Source: CAWDVH01 sp963805705 (GTDB lineage: Bacteria; Actinomycetota; Actinomycetes; Streptosporangiales; Streptosporangiaceae). Taken from it: a stretch of 64,000 bases of DNA. A program made the translations under genes and the position numbers. The stretch covers positions 248,001 to 312,000 of the forward strand of contig CAWDVH010000004.1 in the NCBI GenBank assembly GCA_963805705.1, in the 5' to 3' direction. This document shows, one piece after another, positions 35,152 through 42,943 of the stretch. The notes beneath the pieces are model-generated. The model made no database searches and was not told the DNA's origin. It saw only the letters and a program-made list of their open reading frames with translations. Positions within the stretch are counted from its first letter, which is position 1, and every line of letters starts with the position of its first letter.

Positions 35152-35472
35152 ATGGCGGTGTCGAAGATGCCTATCGCGGTGGCCAACGGGCAGCGGCGCA
35201 TCGGCGAGGAACTCGCCACGTGGCGGCGGCTGCGCCGGTTGACGGCCGCCCAGGTCGCGGACCGAGCCGGAGTGTCACGGCACACCGTCATGCGGCTCGA
35301 GAACGGTCAGGGGGTCAGCATGGAAAGCGTGCTGCGGGTGGCCAGGGCGCTGGGAGTGCTGGACTCGCTCGTCGCGGCGCTTGATCCCTATGCGACCGAT
35401 GTGGGTCGTCTGCGGTCGCAGGAGGCGCTGCCTGAGCGAGTGCGCCCGCCGAGGCCGGAGCGAATGCCATGA
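35152..35472 (+). CDS. hipB: XRE-family HTH antitoxin/regulator (HipB-like)
   Basis: The 106-residue protein has a single helix-turn-helix domain at about 16-75 (IGEELATWRRLRRLTAAQVA, AGVSRHTVMRLENGQG) and a short basic, Pro-rich C-terminus. It precedes a HipA-type kinase by a 4-bp overlap, the usual antitoxin-toxin arrangement. HipB proteins bind operators as dimers and neutralise HipA. Inverted repeats directly upstream fit autoregulation. Confidence 0.87.
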   Translation: MAVSKMPIAVANGQRRIGEELATWRRLRRLTAAQVADRAGVSRHTVMRLENGQGVSMESVLRVARALGVLDSLVAALDPYATDVGRLRSQEALPERVRPPRPERMP

Positions 35473-36728
35473 GTGATGACGTCGCCGTTTACGTCACGGC
35501 CGGTGACAGGAACCTGCTGGCCGGCCGGCTGTACTCCCACCGCCGCCGGGGGGTCGAGTCCGCGAGCTTCAGCTACAGCGACCGGTACCTAGCCGATCCG
35601 GATGCCTACTCGCTGGACCCGGCGCTGCCGCTGGTCAGCGGTACCCTCCAGACACCCGGAGGTCGCGCGCTGTTCGGCGCGTTCGCCGACAGCCTGCCCG
35701 ACCGGTGGGGGCGCACGCTCATCCGTCGGGCCGAGCGGGCCAGGGCCAGGGCAGCGGGCACGGACCCGCGCTCGACGGGCGAGATCGACCTGCTGCTCGG
35801 GGTGCGGGACGACCTGCGCGAGGGCGGGCTGCGCTTTCGGCAGGACGATCAGGGGCCCTTTCTCGCGGCCGAGGACTCGGGAGTCCCGGTCCTGACGGAC
35901 CTTCCGTCGCTGCTGGACATAGCCGCGCGCGTTGAGCGGGACACCGCCGATTACGGCGACCTTCAGCAGCTGCTGCGGGCGGGCAGTTCCCTGGGGGGCG
36001 CGCGGCCGAAGGCGCACGTCCTGGACGCGGGCCGGGTGGCGATTGCGAAGTTCCCCAGCGTGAGCTCGGACACCTGGAACGTCATGGCGTGGGAGAAGGT
36101 GGCACTGGACCTGGCGCGGGCCGCGGGGATTACGGTCTCCGACTCCCAGCTGATCCGCGTGGGAGATCGGCACGTGCTCATCGTCGACCGGTTCGATCGC
36201 CGCGCCGGAACTCGTATTGGCTACGCCAGCGCGATGACGATGCTGGAGGCCGCCGACCGGGAGCAGCGCAGCTACCTCGAGATCGCCGCCGTGATCGAGG
36301 AACGGTCCACGGCGGCCACGGCTGACCTGCGTCAGCTGTGGCGGCGGATGGCATTTTCGATCCTGATCTCCAACACCGATGACCATCTGCGTAACCACGG
36401 CTTCCTGCACGAGCGCGGCGAGTCGTGGCGGCTGTCGCCCGCCTTCGACCTCAACCCCAGCCCCCGCCTCGGCCCGAAGGATCTCAGCACCGCCATCGAC
36501 TTCACCGACCCGCGGGCCAGCGTGGAGACCCTCCTGCGGGTCGCTGACTACTTCCGGCTGGATGCCCGAAACGCGCTGGACGTCCTCGGGGAGGTCGCGC
36601 GAGCGGTCGCGCGCTGGCGGCTCGTGGCGCAGTCGCATGGCCTGCCGCAGCGGGATCTTGAGGCCATGGAGCCGGCGTTCGAGCACGCCGAGGGCGAGCG
36701 CGCCAGGACAGTGACGCAGGAGCATTAG
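35469..36728 (+). CDS. hipA: HipA-family serine/threonine kinase toxin
   Basis: The 419-residue protein has the HipA N-terminal subdomain (LVSGTLQTPGGRALFGAFAD), the Gly-rich ATP loop GSSLGGARPKA (about 172-181), the catalytic loop SNTDDHLRNHG (Asp304) and the metal-binding PAFDLNP (Asp327). The known E. coli HipA phosphorylates glutamyl-tRNA synthetase and causes dormancy; the target here is unknown. All catalytic residues are kept, so it is probably active. It sits between the KstR-controlled kstD region and accessory genes. Confidence 0.9.
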   Translation: MSDDVAVYVTAGDRNLLAGRLYSHRRRGVESASFSYSDRYLADPDAYSLDPALPLVSGTLQTPGGRALFGAFADSLPDRWGRTLIRRAERARARAAGTDPRSTGEIDLLLGVRDDLREGGLRFRQDDQGPFLAAEDSGVPVLTDLPSLLDIAARVERDTADYGDLQQLLRAGSSLGGARPKAHVLDAGRVAIAKFPSVSSDTWNVMAWEKVALDLARAAGITVSDSQLIRVGDRHVLIVDRFDRRAGTRIGYASAMTMLEAADREQRSYLEIAAVIEERSTAATADLRQLWRRMAFSILISNTDDHLRNHGFLHERGESWRLSPAFDLNPSPRLGPKDLSTAIDFTDPRASVETLLRVADYFRLDARNALDVLGEVARAVARWRLVAQSHGLPQRDLEAMEPAFEHAEGERARTVTQEH

Positions 36729-36942
36729 GCGTGACCGGTAGCCCTGCGCTGCCAGGTCGGCGCGGGTCCCAGTGCTCCAGCCGCGTCAACCGTCCCCCGC
36801 ACTGGCACGTCCAACTAAGAATGGCGGCGGCCCGCACCGAGCGGGCGCCAGCTGGCAGGCGACGCTTGTGCGCTGTTTGGCTTGGATTGCGCTGCTGAGC
36901 GTGCCGGTGGTCAATGGCATTAGCCGTTTACTAGGAGGGGAC

Positions 36943-37506
36943 ATGCAGCTCAGGATGAAATTCGCGGCCGTGGCGATGGCCGCGGCCTCGGTGACGCTGG
37001 CGGCGGGAGTACCCGCGCTGGCGAGCAGTCAGGCAGGCGCCAGGGCCATCACCGGCCCGGAGGTCATCGCCGGGGCGGTGCACGGCAAGAAGGCACTCGC
37101 CAACGCCCCCATCATCCCGCTGCTGTTGCGGGGCGTGGTGAACACTCATTCGGTCGTCAACCTGGGCGGCAACGGCCCGCACAAGGGCTCGCTCAAGACG
37201 TTCCCCAGCCACGCCGGGAAGCTCACCGTAAGGGTGACGCGCAAGCCGCACACCAGCCAGTCCTTCAACGCCCGGACCTGCCGGCTCAGGTTCAAGGAGG
37301 ACATCGTCCTGACCGTCGTGGGCAGCAAGAGCACCGGCGCGTTCGCCGGTGCCTCCGGGCCCGGCGCGGTGCAGGTCACGTTCGCCGCCACCGGTCCGAG
37401 GTTCAAGTCCGGGCCGCACAAGGGCCAGTGCAACCCCAACGGCCAGCCTCGCGTGAAGGGCGCGGTCGCGACCTTCCTCGGCAGTCTGGTGCTCACGGTC
37501 AGGTAA
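36943..37506 (+). CDS. Secreted protein, unknown function
   Basis: The 187-residue protein has a signal peptide (MQLRMKFAAVAMAAASVTLA to about residue 30) and a mature domain of beta-rich character with GKLTVRV, DIVLTVVGSKSTGAFAGASG and AVQVTFAATGPRF. Two cysteines (C109-type in ARTCRLRF and C166-type in KGQCNPNG) could form one disulfide. I do not recognise the family; similar secreted beta-barrel proteins are common in actinobacteria. The ATG at 36943 has a strong AGGAGGGG RBS. The 214 bp upstream carry no gene. A strong terminator follows. Confidence 0.75.
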   Translation: MQLRMKFAAVAMAAASVTLAAGVPALASSQAGARAITGPEVIAGAVHGKKALANAPIIPLLLRGVVNTHSVVNLGGNGPHKGSLKTFPSHAGKLTVRVTRKPHTSQSFNARTCRLRFKEDIVLTVVGSKSTGAFAGASGPGAVQVTFAATGPRFKSGPHKGQCNPNGQPRVKGAVATFLGSLVLTVR

Positions 37507-37536
37507 CAGTCACCGCCTGACCGCCCATCCAAAGAC

Positions 37537-37579
37537 GGGCCAGGTCTCCCGTTCTCGCTGAGAACGGGAGACCTGGCCC
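37537..37579. terminator. Perfect 20-bp stem hairpin after the secreted protein gene
   Basis: Arms 37537-37556 and 37560-37579 are exactly complementary around a GCT loop, 30 bp after the stop codon. The stem includes CCAGGTCTCCCG and its complement. The geometry (20-bp stem, 3-nt loop) is the same as at 16858-16900. Confidence 0.85.
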
Positions 37580-37589
37580 GCAGGAGCAT

Positions 37590-37865
37590 GAACACAGCGT
37601 CCCCGCCCTTGTCGTGCGCTCGAACATCACCGTTCATGTCATGCCGGCCGGGATCGGCGCTCACGCCGGCCTGAACGGGGCATTTGTCGTCGCCGGTTTC
37701 GAGAGCGCACCGAGTATCTTGTAGGCGGAGACCGCCGTCGAGGGCCAGACGATCGGGAAGCCCGCGCTGGTCAGCCGGGCGGCATTAGCATGCGATCGGC
37801 TGAGGTCCGAGGCTCTGCCCCGCGGAGTCTCGCGAGACCTGATCGGGAAGGTGGCCGAGGAAACG
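37590..37865 (+). pseudogene. Remnant of a Scr1-type regulator (DUF5753 end) with an in-frame stop
   Basis: In the frame of the following DUF397 gene the DNA reads NITVHVMPAGIGAHAGLNG, then FVVAGFESAPSIL, a TAG stop at 37722-37724, and AETAVEGQTIGKPALVSRAA and RLRSEALPRGVSRDLIGKV. This matches the C-terminal ligand-like DUF5753 domain of Scr1-family regulators, in which the TAG replaces a usual Tyr codon. The helix-turn-helix part is missing upstream, where a terminator hairpin lies instead. It is therefore a truncated, decayed gene. Its last codons run straight into DUF397. Confidence 0.7.
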
Positions 37866-38084
37866 ATGGACAGGCTAGATCGCGCCCGGTGGCGCACGAG
37901 CAGTTGCAGCGGCACCAACGGAGGGAACTGCGTCGAGGTTGCGCGCAACCTGCCGGGCATCGTGGCCGTCCGGGATTCCAAGGACCGCACCGGACCGGTG
38001 CTGACCTTCAGTCCCGCGCAGTGGGATGCGTTCACCACCGGGGTCAGGTCAAGAGAGCTTGACCTGAGCCGAGGTAACACCTGA
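37866..38084 (+). CDS. DUF397 protein
   Basis: The 72-residue protein has the DUF397 signature RARWRTSSCSGTNGGNCVEV, then VAVRDSKDRTGPVLTFSPAQWDAFTTGV. DUF397 proteins usually lie just downstream of Scr1/DUF5753 regulators and bind or modulate them. Here the partner is only a remnant. GAGGAAAC before the ATG at 37866 is a good RBS; an in-frame GTG at 37851 is possible. Orphan status suggests loss of function or interaction with another regulator. Confidence 0.85.
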   Translation: MDRLDRARWRTSSCSGTNGGNCVEVARNLPGIVAVRDSKDRTGPVLTFSPAQWDAFTTGVRSRELDLSRGNT

Positions 38085-38089
38085 GCTTT

Positions 38090-38920
38090 ATGAGTTACCC
38101 CGAGCCCGCTGCCTCTCAGCTGCGGCGCGACCTCCTGCCGCTGCGCGGGAGGGTGGCGCTGGTGACGGGCGTGAGCCGGCGAATCGGCATCGGATACGCC
38201 ATCGCCCGCAGGCTCGGCGCCCTGGGTGCCAGCCTGTTTCTGCATCATTACACCCCGCACGACCAGAGCCAGCCGTGGGGCGCCGACCCCGGCGGACCGC
38301 AAGCCGTGATCGCCGGGGTGACCGAGGCACTGGCCGGACAGGACGCAACCGTCCGTCATCAGGGCCTCGATCTCGCCGCTCCCGACGCGCCCGCGCAGCT
38401 GATCAACGCTGCGCGGGACGCGTCCGGCCACCTCGACATCCTCGTCTGCAACCACGCTCGCAGCGGGGGCGACGGCCCGCTCGGCGCGCTGGACGCGGTC
38501 ATGCTCGACGCGCACTGGGCCGTCAACACCCGCTCCGCGATCCTGCTGGCCCAGGCCTTCGCCGCTCAGCATGACGGCCGGCCTGGCGGCCGGATCATCT
38601 TCATGACCTCCGGGCAGGACCTCGGCCCCATGCCCGGCCAGATCGCCTACGCCGCGAGCAAGGGCGCTCTCGCCTCCATTACCCGCAGCCTGGCCGATCA
38701 CCTGGCGGATCAGGCGATCACCCTCAACACCGTCAACCCGGGCCCGGTCGACACCGGCTACGCCTCGCCTGACGATCACGAGGCCGTCCGCCGCGGCTTC
38801 CCCGGGGGCCGCTGGGGCACCCCCGACGATCCCGCCCGCCTGATCGCATGGCTGGCTACCGATGAAGCGGCCTGGATCACCGGGCAGACCATCAACACCG
38901 AAGGCGGGTACCGCCGCTGA
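38090..38920 (+). CDS. Short-chain dehydrogenase/reductase
   Basis: The 276-residue Rossmann protein has the cofactor loop VTGVSRRIGIGYAIARRLG, NHA in place of the usual NNAG (VCNHARSGG), a serine in FMTSGQD and the active-site YAASK with GALASITRSLAD. It ends WITGQTINTEGGYRR. It should be an NAD(P)-dependent oxidoreductase of unknown substrate. The start lies 5 bp after DUF397. It contains no cues that tie it to steroid catabolism. Confidence 0.82.
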   Translation: MSYPEPAASQLRRDLLPLRGRVALVTGVSRRIGIGYAIARRLGALGASLFLHHYTPHDQSQPWGADPGGPQAVIAGVTEALAGQDATVRHQGLDLAAPDAPAQLINAARDASGHLDILVCNHARSGGDGPLGALDAVMLDAHWAVNTRSAILLAQAFAAQHDGRPGGRIIFMTSGQDLGPMPGQIAYAASKGALASITRSLADHLADQAITLNTVNPGPVDTGYASPDDHEAVRRGFPGGRWGTPDDPARLIAWLATDEAAWITGQTINTEGGYRR

Positions 38921-38992
38921 GACAACGACCGATCCGGCCGGCCGGGCGGTCCGGCCGGGCGTCGAGCCAAGATCCAGGTGCCCAGGATGACC

Positions 38993-38998
38993 TATACT
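38993..38998 (+). promoter_or_regulatory. -10 element (TATACT) of the riboswitch promoter
   Basis: TATACT is a good actinobacterial -10 hexamer and lies about 7 bp before the predicted 5' end of the riboswitch. No clear -35 is visible. Confidence 0.5.
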
Positions 38999-39000
38999 GG

Positions 39001-39150
39001 CCTCGAAGGGGAGTAGTCCTTCGCTGACTGATCGACATACTGGTGCGCTGATCGCACCCGGTCGTCAGGCCCTCGGGACGGGTGGACGAGACCTTCGCCG
39101 ATGAGCCCGGCTCATCTGGCGGGGCCTCCTTGTCCCCGCGAGGCGATTCG
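39001..39150 (+). ncRNA. yybP-ykoY-type (manganese) riboswitch
   Basis: The leader contains the conserved GGGGAGTAG (39008-39016), a variable hairpin region, then GACGAGACCTTCGCC (39086-39100). GATGAGCCCGGCTCATC and GGCGGGGCCTCC close the structure. These are the conserved blocks of the yybP-ykoY motif, which senses Mn2+. The following gene is a GDT1-family cation transporter, a class repeatedly found under this riboswitch. The start codon is 17 bp after the last stem. Confidence 0.85.
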
Positions 39151-39167
39151 GGCGGGGAAGGTGCCCG

Positions 39168-39767
39168 GTGTCCCCTTTTGGGCTGCTGGTGACGGTGTTT
39201 GCTGTCACTTTTTTGGTTGAATTGCCGGATAAGTCACTTTTTGCGTCCCTGCTGCTCGCTACGCGCTACCGGCCGTGGCCGGTCTGGCTAGGTGTCACGG
39301 CCGCGTTCGGCGTTCATGTGGTGCTGGCGGTCACGGCAGGCAGCCTGCTGATGCTGGCACCACATCGGATCGTGGAATTCACCAGCGCGGCGCTCTTCCT
39401 CGGCGGCGCGGCGTGGATGCTGAAATCGGGCTCCGAGGACGAGAACGAGCCAGGACCGGACGCGGCCCGGTTCGGTGCGGGCGCGCCCGGCCCGCTGCGG
39501 GTCTGGGCCACCAGCTTCGCCGTGATCTTCATCGGCGAGTGGGGCGATATCACCCAGATCACCACGGCCAACTTCGCGGCCCGCTACCACGATCCGCTCA
39601 TCGTCGCCGCGGGGGCTGCGCTCGCGTTGTGGGCGGTGTCCGGCCTCGCCGTATTCCTCGGCCCCAAGGCTCTGCAGCGCATCCCCCGACGCTGGGTCCG
39701 CCTGGCCGGCACGGCGGCGCTCGCCAGCTTTGGCGTCTTCAGCCTCATCCAGGCCCTCAGGCCGTAG
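39168..39767 (+). CDS. GDT1/TMEM165 (UPF0016) family Mn2+/Ca2+ transporter
   Basis: The 199-residue membrane protein has six probable helices and the two family motifs: VELPDKS near residue 16 and GEWGDITQI near residue 122. Such two-motif proteins export Mn2+ or exchange Ca2+/H+ across the membrane. Placement under a Mn2+ riboswitch supports a manganese export role. GTG start with GGGGAAGG upstream. Confidence 0.9.
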   Translation: MSPFGLLVTVFAVTFLVELPDKSLFASLLLATRYRPWPVWLGVTAAFGVHVVLAVTAGSLLMLAPHRIVEFTSAALFLGGAAWMLKSGSEDENEPGPDAARFGAGAPGPLRVWATSFAVIFIGEWGDITQITTANFAARYHDPLIVAAGAALALWAVSGLAVFLGPKALQRIPRRWVRLAGTAALASFGVFSLIQALRP

Positions 39768-39773
39768 CCCGCT

Positions 39774-39860
39774 CGCGCGGGGCAGGCTGTGGCCCGCCCC
39801 GCGCGGGGCAGGCCGCGCGGGCGCAGGCCGCGCGGGGCAGGCCGCGCGGGGCAGGCTCAG
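39774..39860. repeat. GCCGCGCGGGGCAG tandem repeats
   Basis: Five to six degenerate 14- to 16-bp units with CGCG palindromes lie between two convergent genes. They may fold as hairpins and stop transcription. Confidence 0.6.
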
Positions 39861-39895
39861 CCGCAGCCCGCTGCCTCCGCGCGCAGGCGCCTGCC

Positions 39896-40489
39896 TCAGC
39901 GCGGGTGAACCGCCCCGGCGGTGGCCCAGGAGCGAGCCTCGGACCAGCGCCACCAGTCGGCCGGCTCGCAGGTGCGCTCGGCGCCGAGGTCGGGATGGGC
40001 CCAGCCGACCGCCGGCAGGTCGTACAGCATCGCGGCGAGGCTGGAGCAGACCACGTGCCCGGGCAGCAGGTTATTGTTGCTCGGCCAGCGCCACAGCGGG
40101 TCGATCATCGCGGAGAGGTCGTGGACGTTCAGCGCGTCCAGCGTGTCCTGCGCGATGCCGACCCAGTCGTAGGAGATGCCCAGCGACTTGACGCAGCTGG
40201 CGAGCATGGTCGCCAGCTGCTGGTGATCGTTGGGCTTGGGCTCGGCATGGTTGGACATAGTCCGGGCATCCGACAGGAACGGGGTGCAGTCGACCGGCCC
40301 GACGCCGCCGGGCTGGCCCTGGATCCCCATCCAGCGGCCTACCTGGTCCTGGTGGGTGATGACGACGACATGATTGGCGACCGCCGGCTTTCCTTGCAGG
40401 GCTTCCCCGACCCGGATGAGATCATCCGGCAGGCTCTGGCCCGTCCACACGGCCAGGACGTCGCCGGGGGCGGCAGGCAAACTCGTCAT
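39896..40489 (-). CDS. Permuted papain-like (YiiX/NlpC-P60-type) cysteine hydrolase, putative
   Basis: The 197-residue protein starts PGDVLAVWTGQSLPDDLIRV and has NHVVVITHQDQ (candidate catalytic His40) followed much later by GHVVCSSLAAMLYDL (candidate Cys148). His before Cys is the order in circularly permuted papain-like proteins such as YiiX and YebB. They act as amidases or lipid/peptide hydrolases. A GAGGAG RBS precedes the ATG at 40489; the longer upstream frame is not used. No signal peptide is visible, so a cytoplasmic role is likely. Confidence 0.6.
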   Translation of the reverse strand: MTSLPAAPGDVLAVWTGQSLPDDLIRVGEALQGKPAVANHVVVITHQDQVGRWMGIQGQPGGVGPVDCTPFLSDARTMSNHAEPKPNDHQQLATMLASCVKSLGISYDWVGIAQDTLDALNVHDLSAMIDPLWRWPSNNNLLPGHVVCSSLAAMLYDLPAVGWAHPDLGAERTCEPADWWRWSEARSWATAGAVHPR

Positions 40490-40669
40490 GATGTGCTCCT
40501 CGCGGAATCTGCGGCCCTCGCCGCGCTGTACCGGGCCGGGTCGTGGCCCGCACTTGTGCAGAGACGGCGAGGCCGCCTGAGATACCTCCCGCGCAGTTCG
40601 GATTACGGGACAGGTGCCCTGGCGCCGGCAGCAAGATCGTATGACACTGGCAGGTGGTTGACTAGGGCC

Positions 40670-41299
40670 ATGACACGGCCCGCCGGCCATCGCAGGCCAG
40701 GAACGTTCCAGGCCAGGCCGCTGGATCCCGCTACCTGGCCTGATCTTGAGCAGCTGTTCGGCCTGCCTGGTGGCTCGATCGTGCGCGGCTGCTGGTGCAT
40801 GTACTACCGCAAGAGCGGCCAGGCGAGCAGGGCCGGCCCGGCCAACAAGCAGGCCTTGTGTGACCTGGTGGACAACGGGGTCACGCCTGGCCTGGTCGGC
40901 TATCTCGACGGCAGCCCGGCGGGCTGGATCAGCCTCGGCCCGCGCGGCGATTACCTGAAGCTGCGGCGCTCTCCGATCATGAAGCCCGTGGACGACACGC
41001 CGGTCTGGTCGGTGGTGTGCACTTACGTGGCCCGGCCGTACCGGGGCCTGGGCGTGCAGCACCGGCTGCTGGCCGCCGCGATCGACTTCGCGCGCGACAG
41101 CGGGGTCAGCGTGCTGGAGGCATATCCGGTCGATAAGGCCGAGCGCAGCCATGACGACTTCATGTTCTTCGGGTCGCGCAGCCTGTACGAGCGGGCCGGA
41201 TTCCGGGAGGTCGTGCGGCGCTCGCCCACCAGGGTCGTCATGCGCCGGACGCTGCGGCCCCGGCGCGCGGCAGCCAGCCCGCCCCGACCGCGACCGTGA
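40670..41299 (+). CDS. GNAT-family acetyltransferase
   Basis: The 209-residue protein has the GNAT core with GYLDGSPAGWISLGPRGDY, a VVCTYVARPYRGLGVQHRLL acetyl-CoA loop and YERAGFREVVRRS. It also has an N-terminal GCWCMYYRKSG cysteine pair seen in a group of GNAT proteins of unknown substrate. The ATG at 40670 was chosen because similarity starts soon after it. It is divergent from the cysteine hydrolase gene. Confidence 0.82.
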   Translation: MTRPAGHRRPGTFQARPLDPATWPDLEQLFGLPGGSIVRGCWCMYYRKSGQASRAGPANKQALCDLVDNGVTPGLVGYLDGSPAGWISLGPRGDYLKLRRSPIMKPVDDTPVWSVVCTYVARPYRGLGVQHRLLAAAIDFARDSGVSVLEAYPVDKAERSHDDFMFFGSRSLYERAGFREVVRRSPTRVVMRRTLRPRRAAASPPRPRP

Positions 41300-41328
41300 C
41301 GACCGGCCGGCCGCGCTGACTGCCGGCT

Positions 41329-41428
41329 GGTCTTACTGGCTACCTGGCCGGTCTTACTGACTACCTGGCTGGTCTTACTGGCTACCTGGCCGGCCTTACT
41401 GACTACCTGGCCGGCCTCACTGGCTGCC
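41329..41428. repeat. 21-bp tandem repeats between convergent genes
   Basis: Four copies of a 21-bp unit (GGTCTTACTGGCTACCTGGCC and close variants) lie at 41329-41412 with a partial fifth. The last partial copy overlaps the 3' end of the DUF3097 gene. Copies differ by one or two bases. Confidence 0.85.
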
Positions 41429-42277
41429 GGGTGCGGTGACGAAGTCGATCAGCTCCTCGACCCGGCCGAGGAAGTCCGGCTCCAGGTCCGCGAAAGAGGT
41501 CACGCAGCGCAGGATGCGCTGCCATCCCGCCGCGGTATCCGCCTGCGTTTCCGCCGGCCAGCCCAGCGCCTCCAGCACGCCTTCCTTCCATGGCGAGCCC
41601 GGCGGAATCCGCGGCCAGGCGCTGATGCCGACCACCGACGGCTTGACCGCCGCCCAGACATCGATGAACGGGTGCCCCGCGATCAGTACGTACGGTGATC
41701 GCACCCGCGCGGCGATCCTGGTCTCCTTCGACCCCTCGACGAGGTGATCGACCAGGACGCCGAGCCGGCGTACGGGCTCAGGGCAGAAGTCGGCGACTAT
41801 TGCGGGCAGGTCGTCGATGCCGCCGAGGTACTCCACGACGACACCGGCGTCGCGCAGGTCGTCGCCCCAGATCTTCTCGACCAGCTCGGCATCATGGCGT
41901 CCCTCGACATAGATCCGGCTCGCCCGCGCGACCTTGGCCCGGCTCTGCGCGGCGGCAATCGACCCGGAGGCGGTCCGGGCCGCCGCCCCGGCGCCGCGGC
42001 CTGGAGTACCTGGCGGAGCAGCCGGGGGCCGCACCAGCGTGACCGGCTTGCCCTCCAGCAGGAAGGTGGCCGCGCTGAGCGGGAAAACCCGCTGCCTGCC
42101 GTGCCTGTCCTCCAGGGTGACCGCATCCTTCTCGCACACAACCACCGCACCGCAAAACTGGCCATCCGCGTCCTCGACGACCAGGCCGCGTTCCGCCGGC
42201 ACCCGCGGAATCTGGCGCTGTCCGGGTCGCCGCCGGCCCTCTGCCAGCACGTCGGGACCGTACTGCCTGCTCCGCAC
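41417..42277 (-). CDS. DUF3097 protein
   Basis: The 286-residue protein matches the actinobacterial DUF3097 family from memory: SRIYVEGRHDAELVEKIWGD, then RLGVLVDHLVEGSKETRIAA, the VLIAGHPFIDVWAAVKP segment and PWKEGVLEALGW. The VEGRHDAE and LVDHLV stretches recall a TOPRIM-like fold with acidic residues, which would fit nucleic acid binding; this is inference. GTG at 42277 has GAGGAGGG upstream. No function is known to me. Confidence 0.82.
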   Translation of the reverse strand: MRSRQYGPDVLAEGRRRPGQRQIPRVPAERGLVVEDADGQFCGAVVVCEKDAVTLEDRHGRQRVFPLSAATFLLEGKPVTLVRPPAAPPGTPGRGAGAAARTASGSIAAAQSRAKVARASRIYVEGRHDAELVEKIWGDDLRDAGVVVEYLGGIDDLPAIVADFCPEPVRRLGVLVDHLVEGSKETRIAARVRSPYVLIAGHPFIDVWAAVKPSVVGISAWPRIPPGSPWKEGVLEALGWPAETQADTAAGWQRILRCVTSFADLEPDFLGRVEELIDFVTAPGSQ

Positions 42278-42379
42278 CTGCTGCCCTCCTCGCCCATCGG
42301 GGCATCCCTGGTCTCGGGAGAAAATATCGCGGGGAGCGGCCCGCGGCGACCTGCCACCCCGCTCGGTGCCCGGGTATCC

Positions 42380-42943
42380 TCAGCCGCGCGCGCCGGCGCC
42401 TGGCCCAGCCCGCCGGGTGGCCAGCATTCGCTGATTCAGCCGCCAGGTCCTGCCGTCGCCGGACTCGAGCCCTGTCCATCTGAACCCGGTGGGGGAGATG
42501 TCGCTGAAGGTCCACCGGTTCAGGGTCCCGTCCGGATCGGGTCCCTCGAGCACGATCTTGTCCCCGGCCATCCCGCCGTGCAGGAGGACGGTGATGCCGC
42601 TGCCCGCCCCGAGGTAGAAAACCCGCCATTGCCCGGTGGCCGGGTCGCAGAAGCGCAGGGTCGTGCCGCCGGCGGTACGCCGGCCCGCGCTGCCCTGCTC
42701 CGGGCCGGGCAGGTAGACCAGGACATCCTGGATGGCGCGTCCGTCCAGGATCCAGGCGAACGACCATTCCCAGCGCCCTTCATAGACGCACTGGCCGCAG
42801 TCGTCGTAGTACTCGACCTCCATGTCCCACACGCCGATGAACTGGCCGAATGTCATCAGCGCAGCGCGCCAGCCCGGATACGGCCCGTCGGCGTGCAGGG
42901 CCGCCAGCATGGGGGAGCCCGGCCCGGCCTGATCCCCGCTCAC
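42380..42943 (-). CDS. Hypothetical beta-barrel-like (DUF1579-type) protein
   Basis: The 187-residue protein has a pattern of alternating beta strands: FGQFIGVWDMEVEYYD, EGRWEWSFAWILDGRAIQD, WRVFYLGAGSGITVL and NRWTFSDISPTGFRWTG. This is like small lipocalin-type proteins of the DUF1579 group, which describe a molecule by its weight loss and wrap it in a barrel. It overlaps the preceding glycolipid-binding-type gene by 4 bp and so is in one operon with it. Ligand and function are unknown. Confidence 0.6.
   Translation of the reverse strand: MSGDQAGPGSPMLAALHADGPYPGWRAALMTFGQFIGVWDMEVEYYDDCGQCVYEGRWEWSFAWILDGRAIQDVLVYLPGPEQGSAGRRTAGGTTLRFCDPATGQWRVFYLGAGSGITVLLHGGMAGDKIVLEGPDPDGTLNRWTFSDISPTGFRWTGLESGDGRTWRLNQRMLATRRAGPGAGARG

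Noticed and set aside
35152..36728. hipBA as part of a mobile island
   Set aside because: No integrase, repeats of att type or clear composition shift define borders.
37661..38779. 372-residue minus-strand frame across DUF397 and the SDR
   Set aside because: It covers two recognised plus-strand genes. Its plausible-looking C-terminus is the complement of the DUF5753 remnant.
41329..41428. Possible CRISPR array
   Set aside because: Units are directly adjacent without spacers, only 21 bp, and no cas genes are present.
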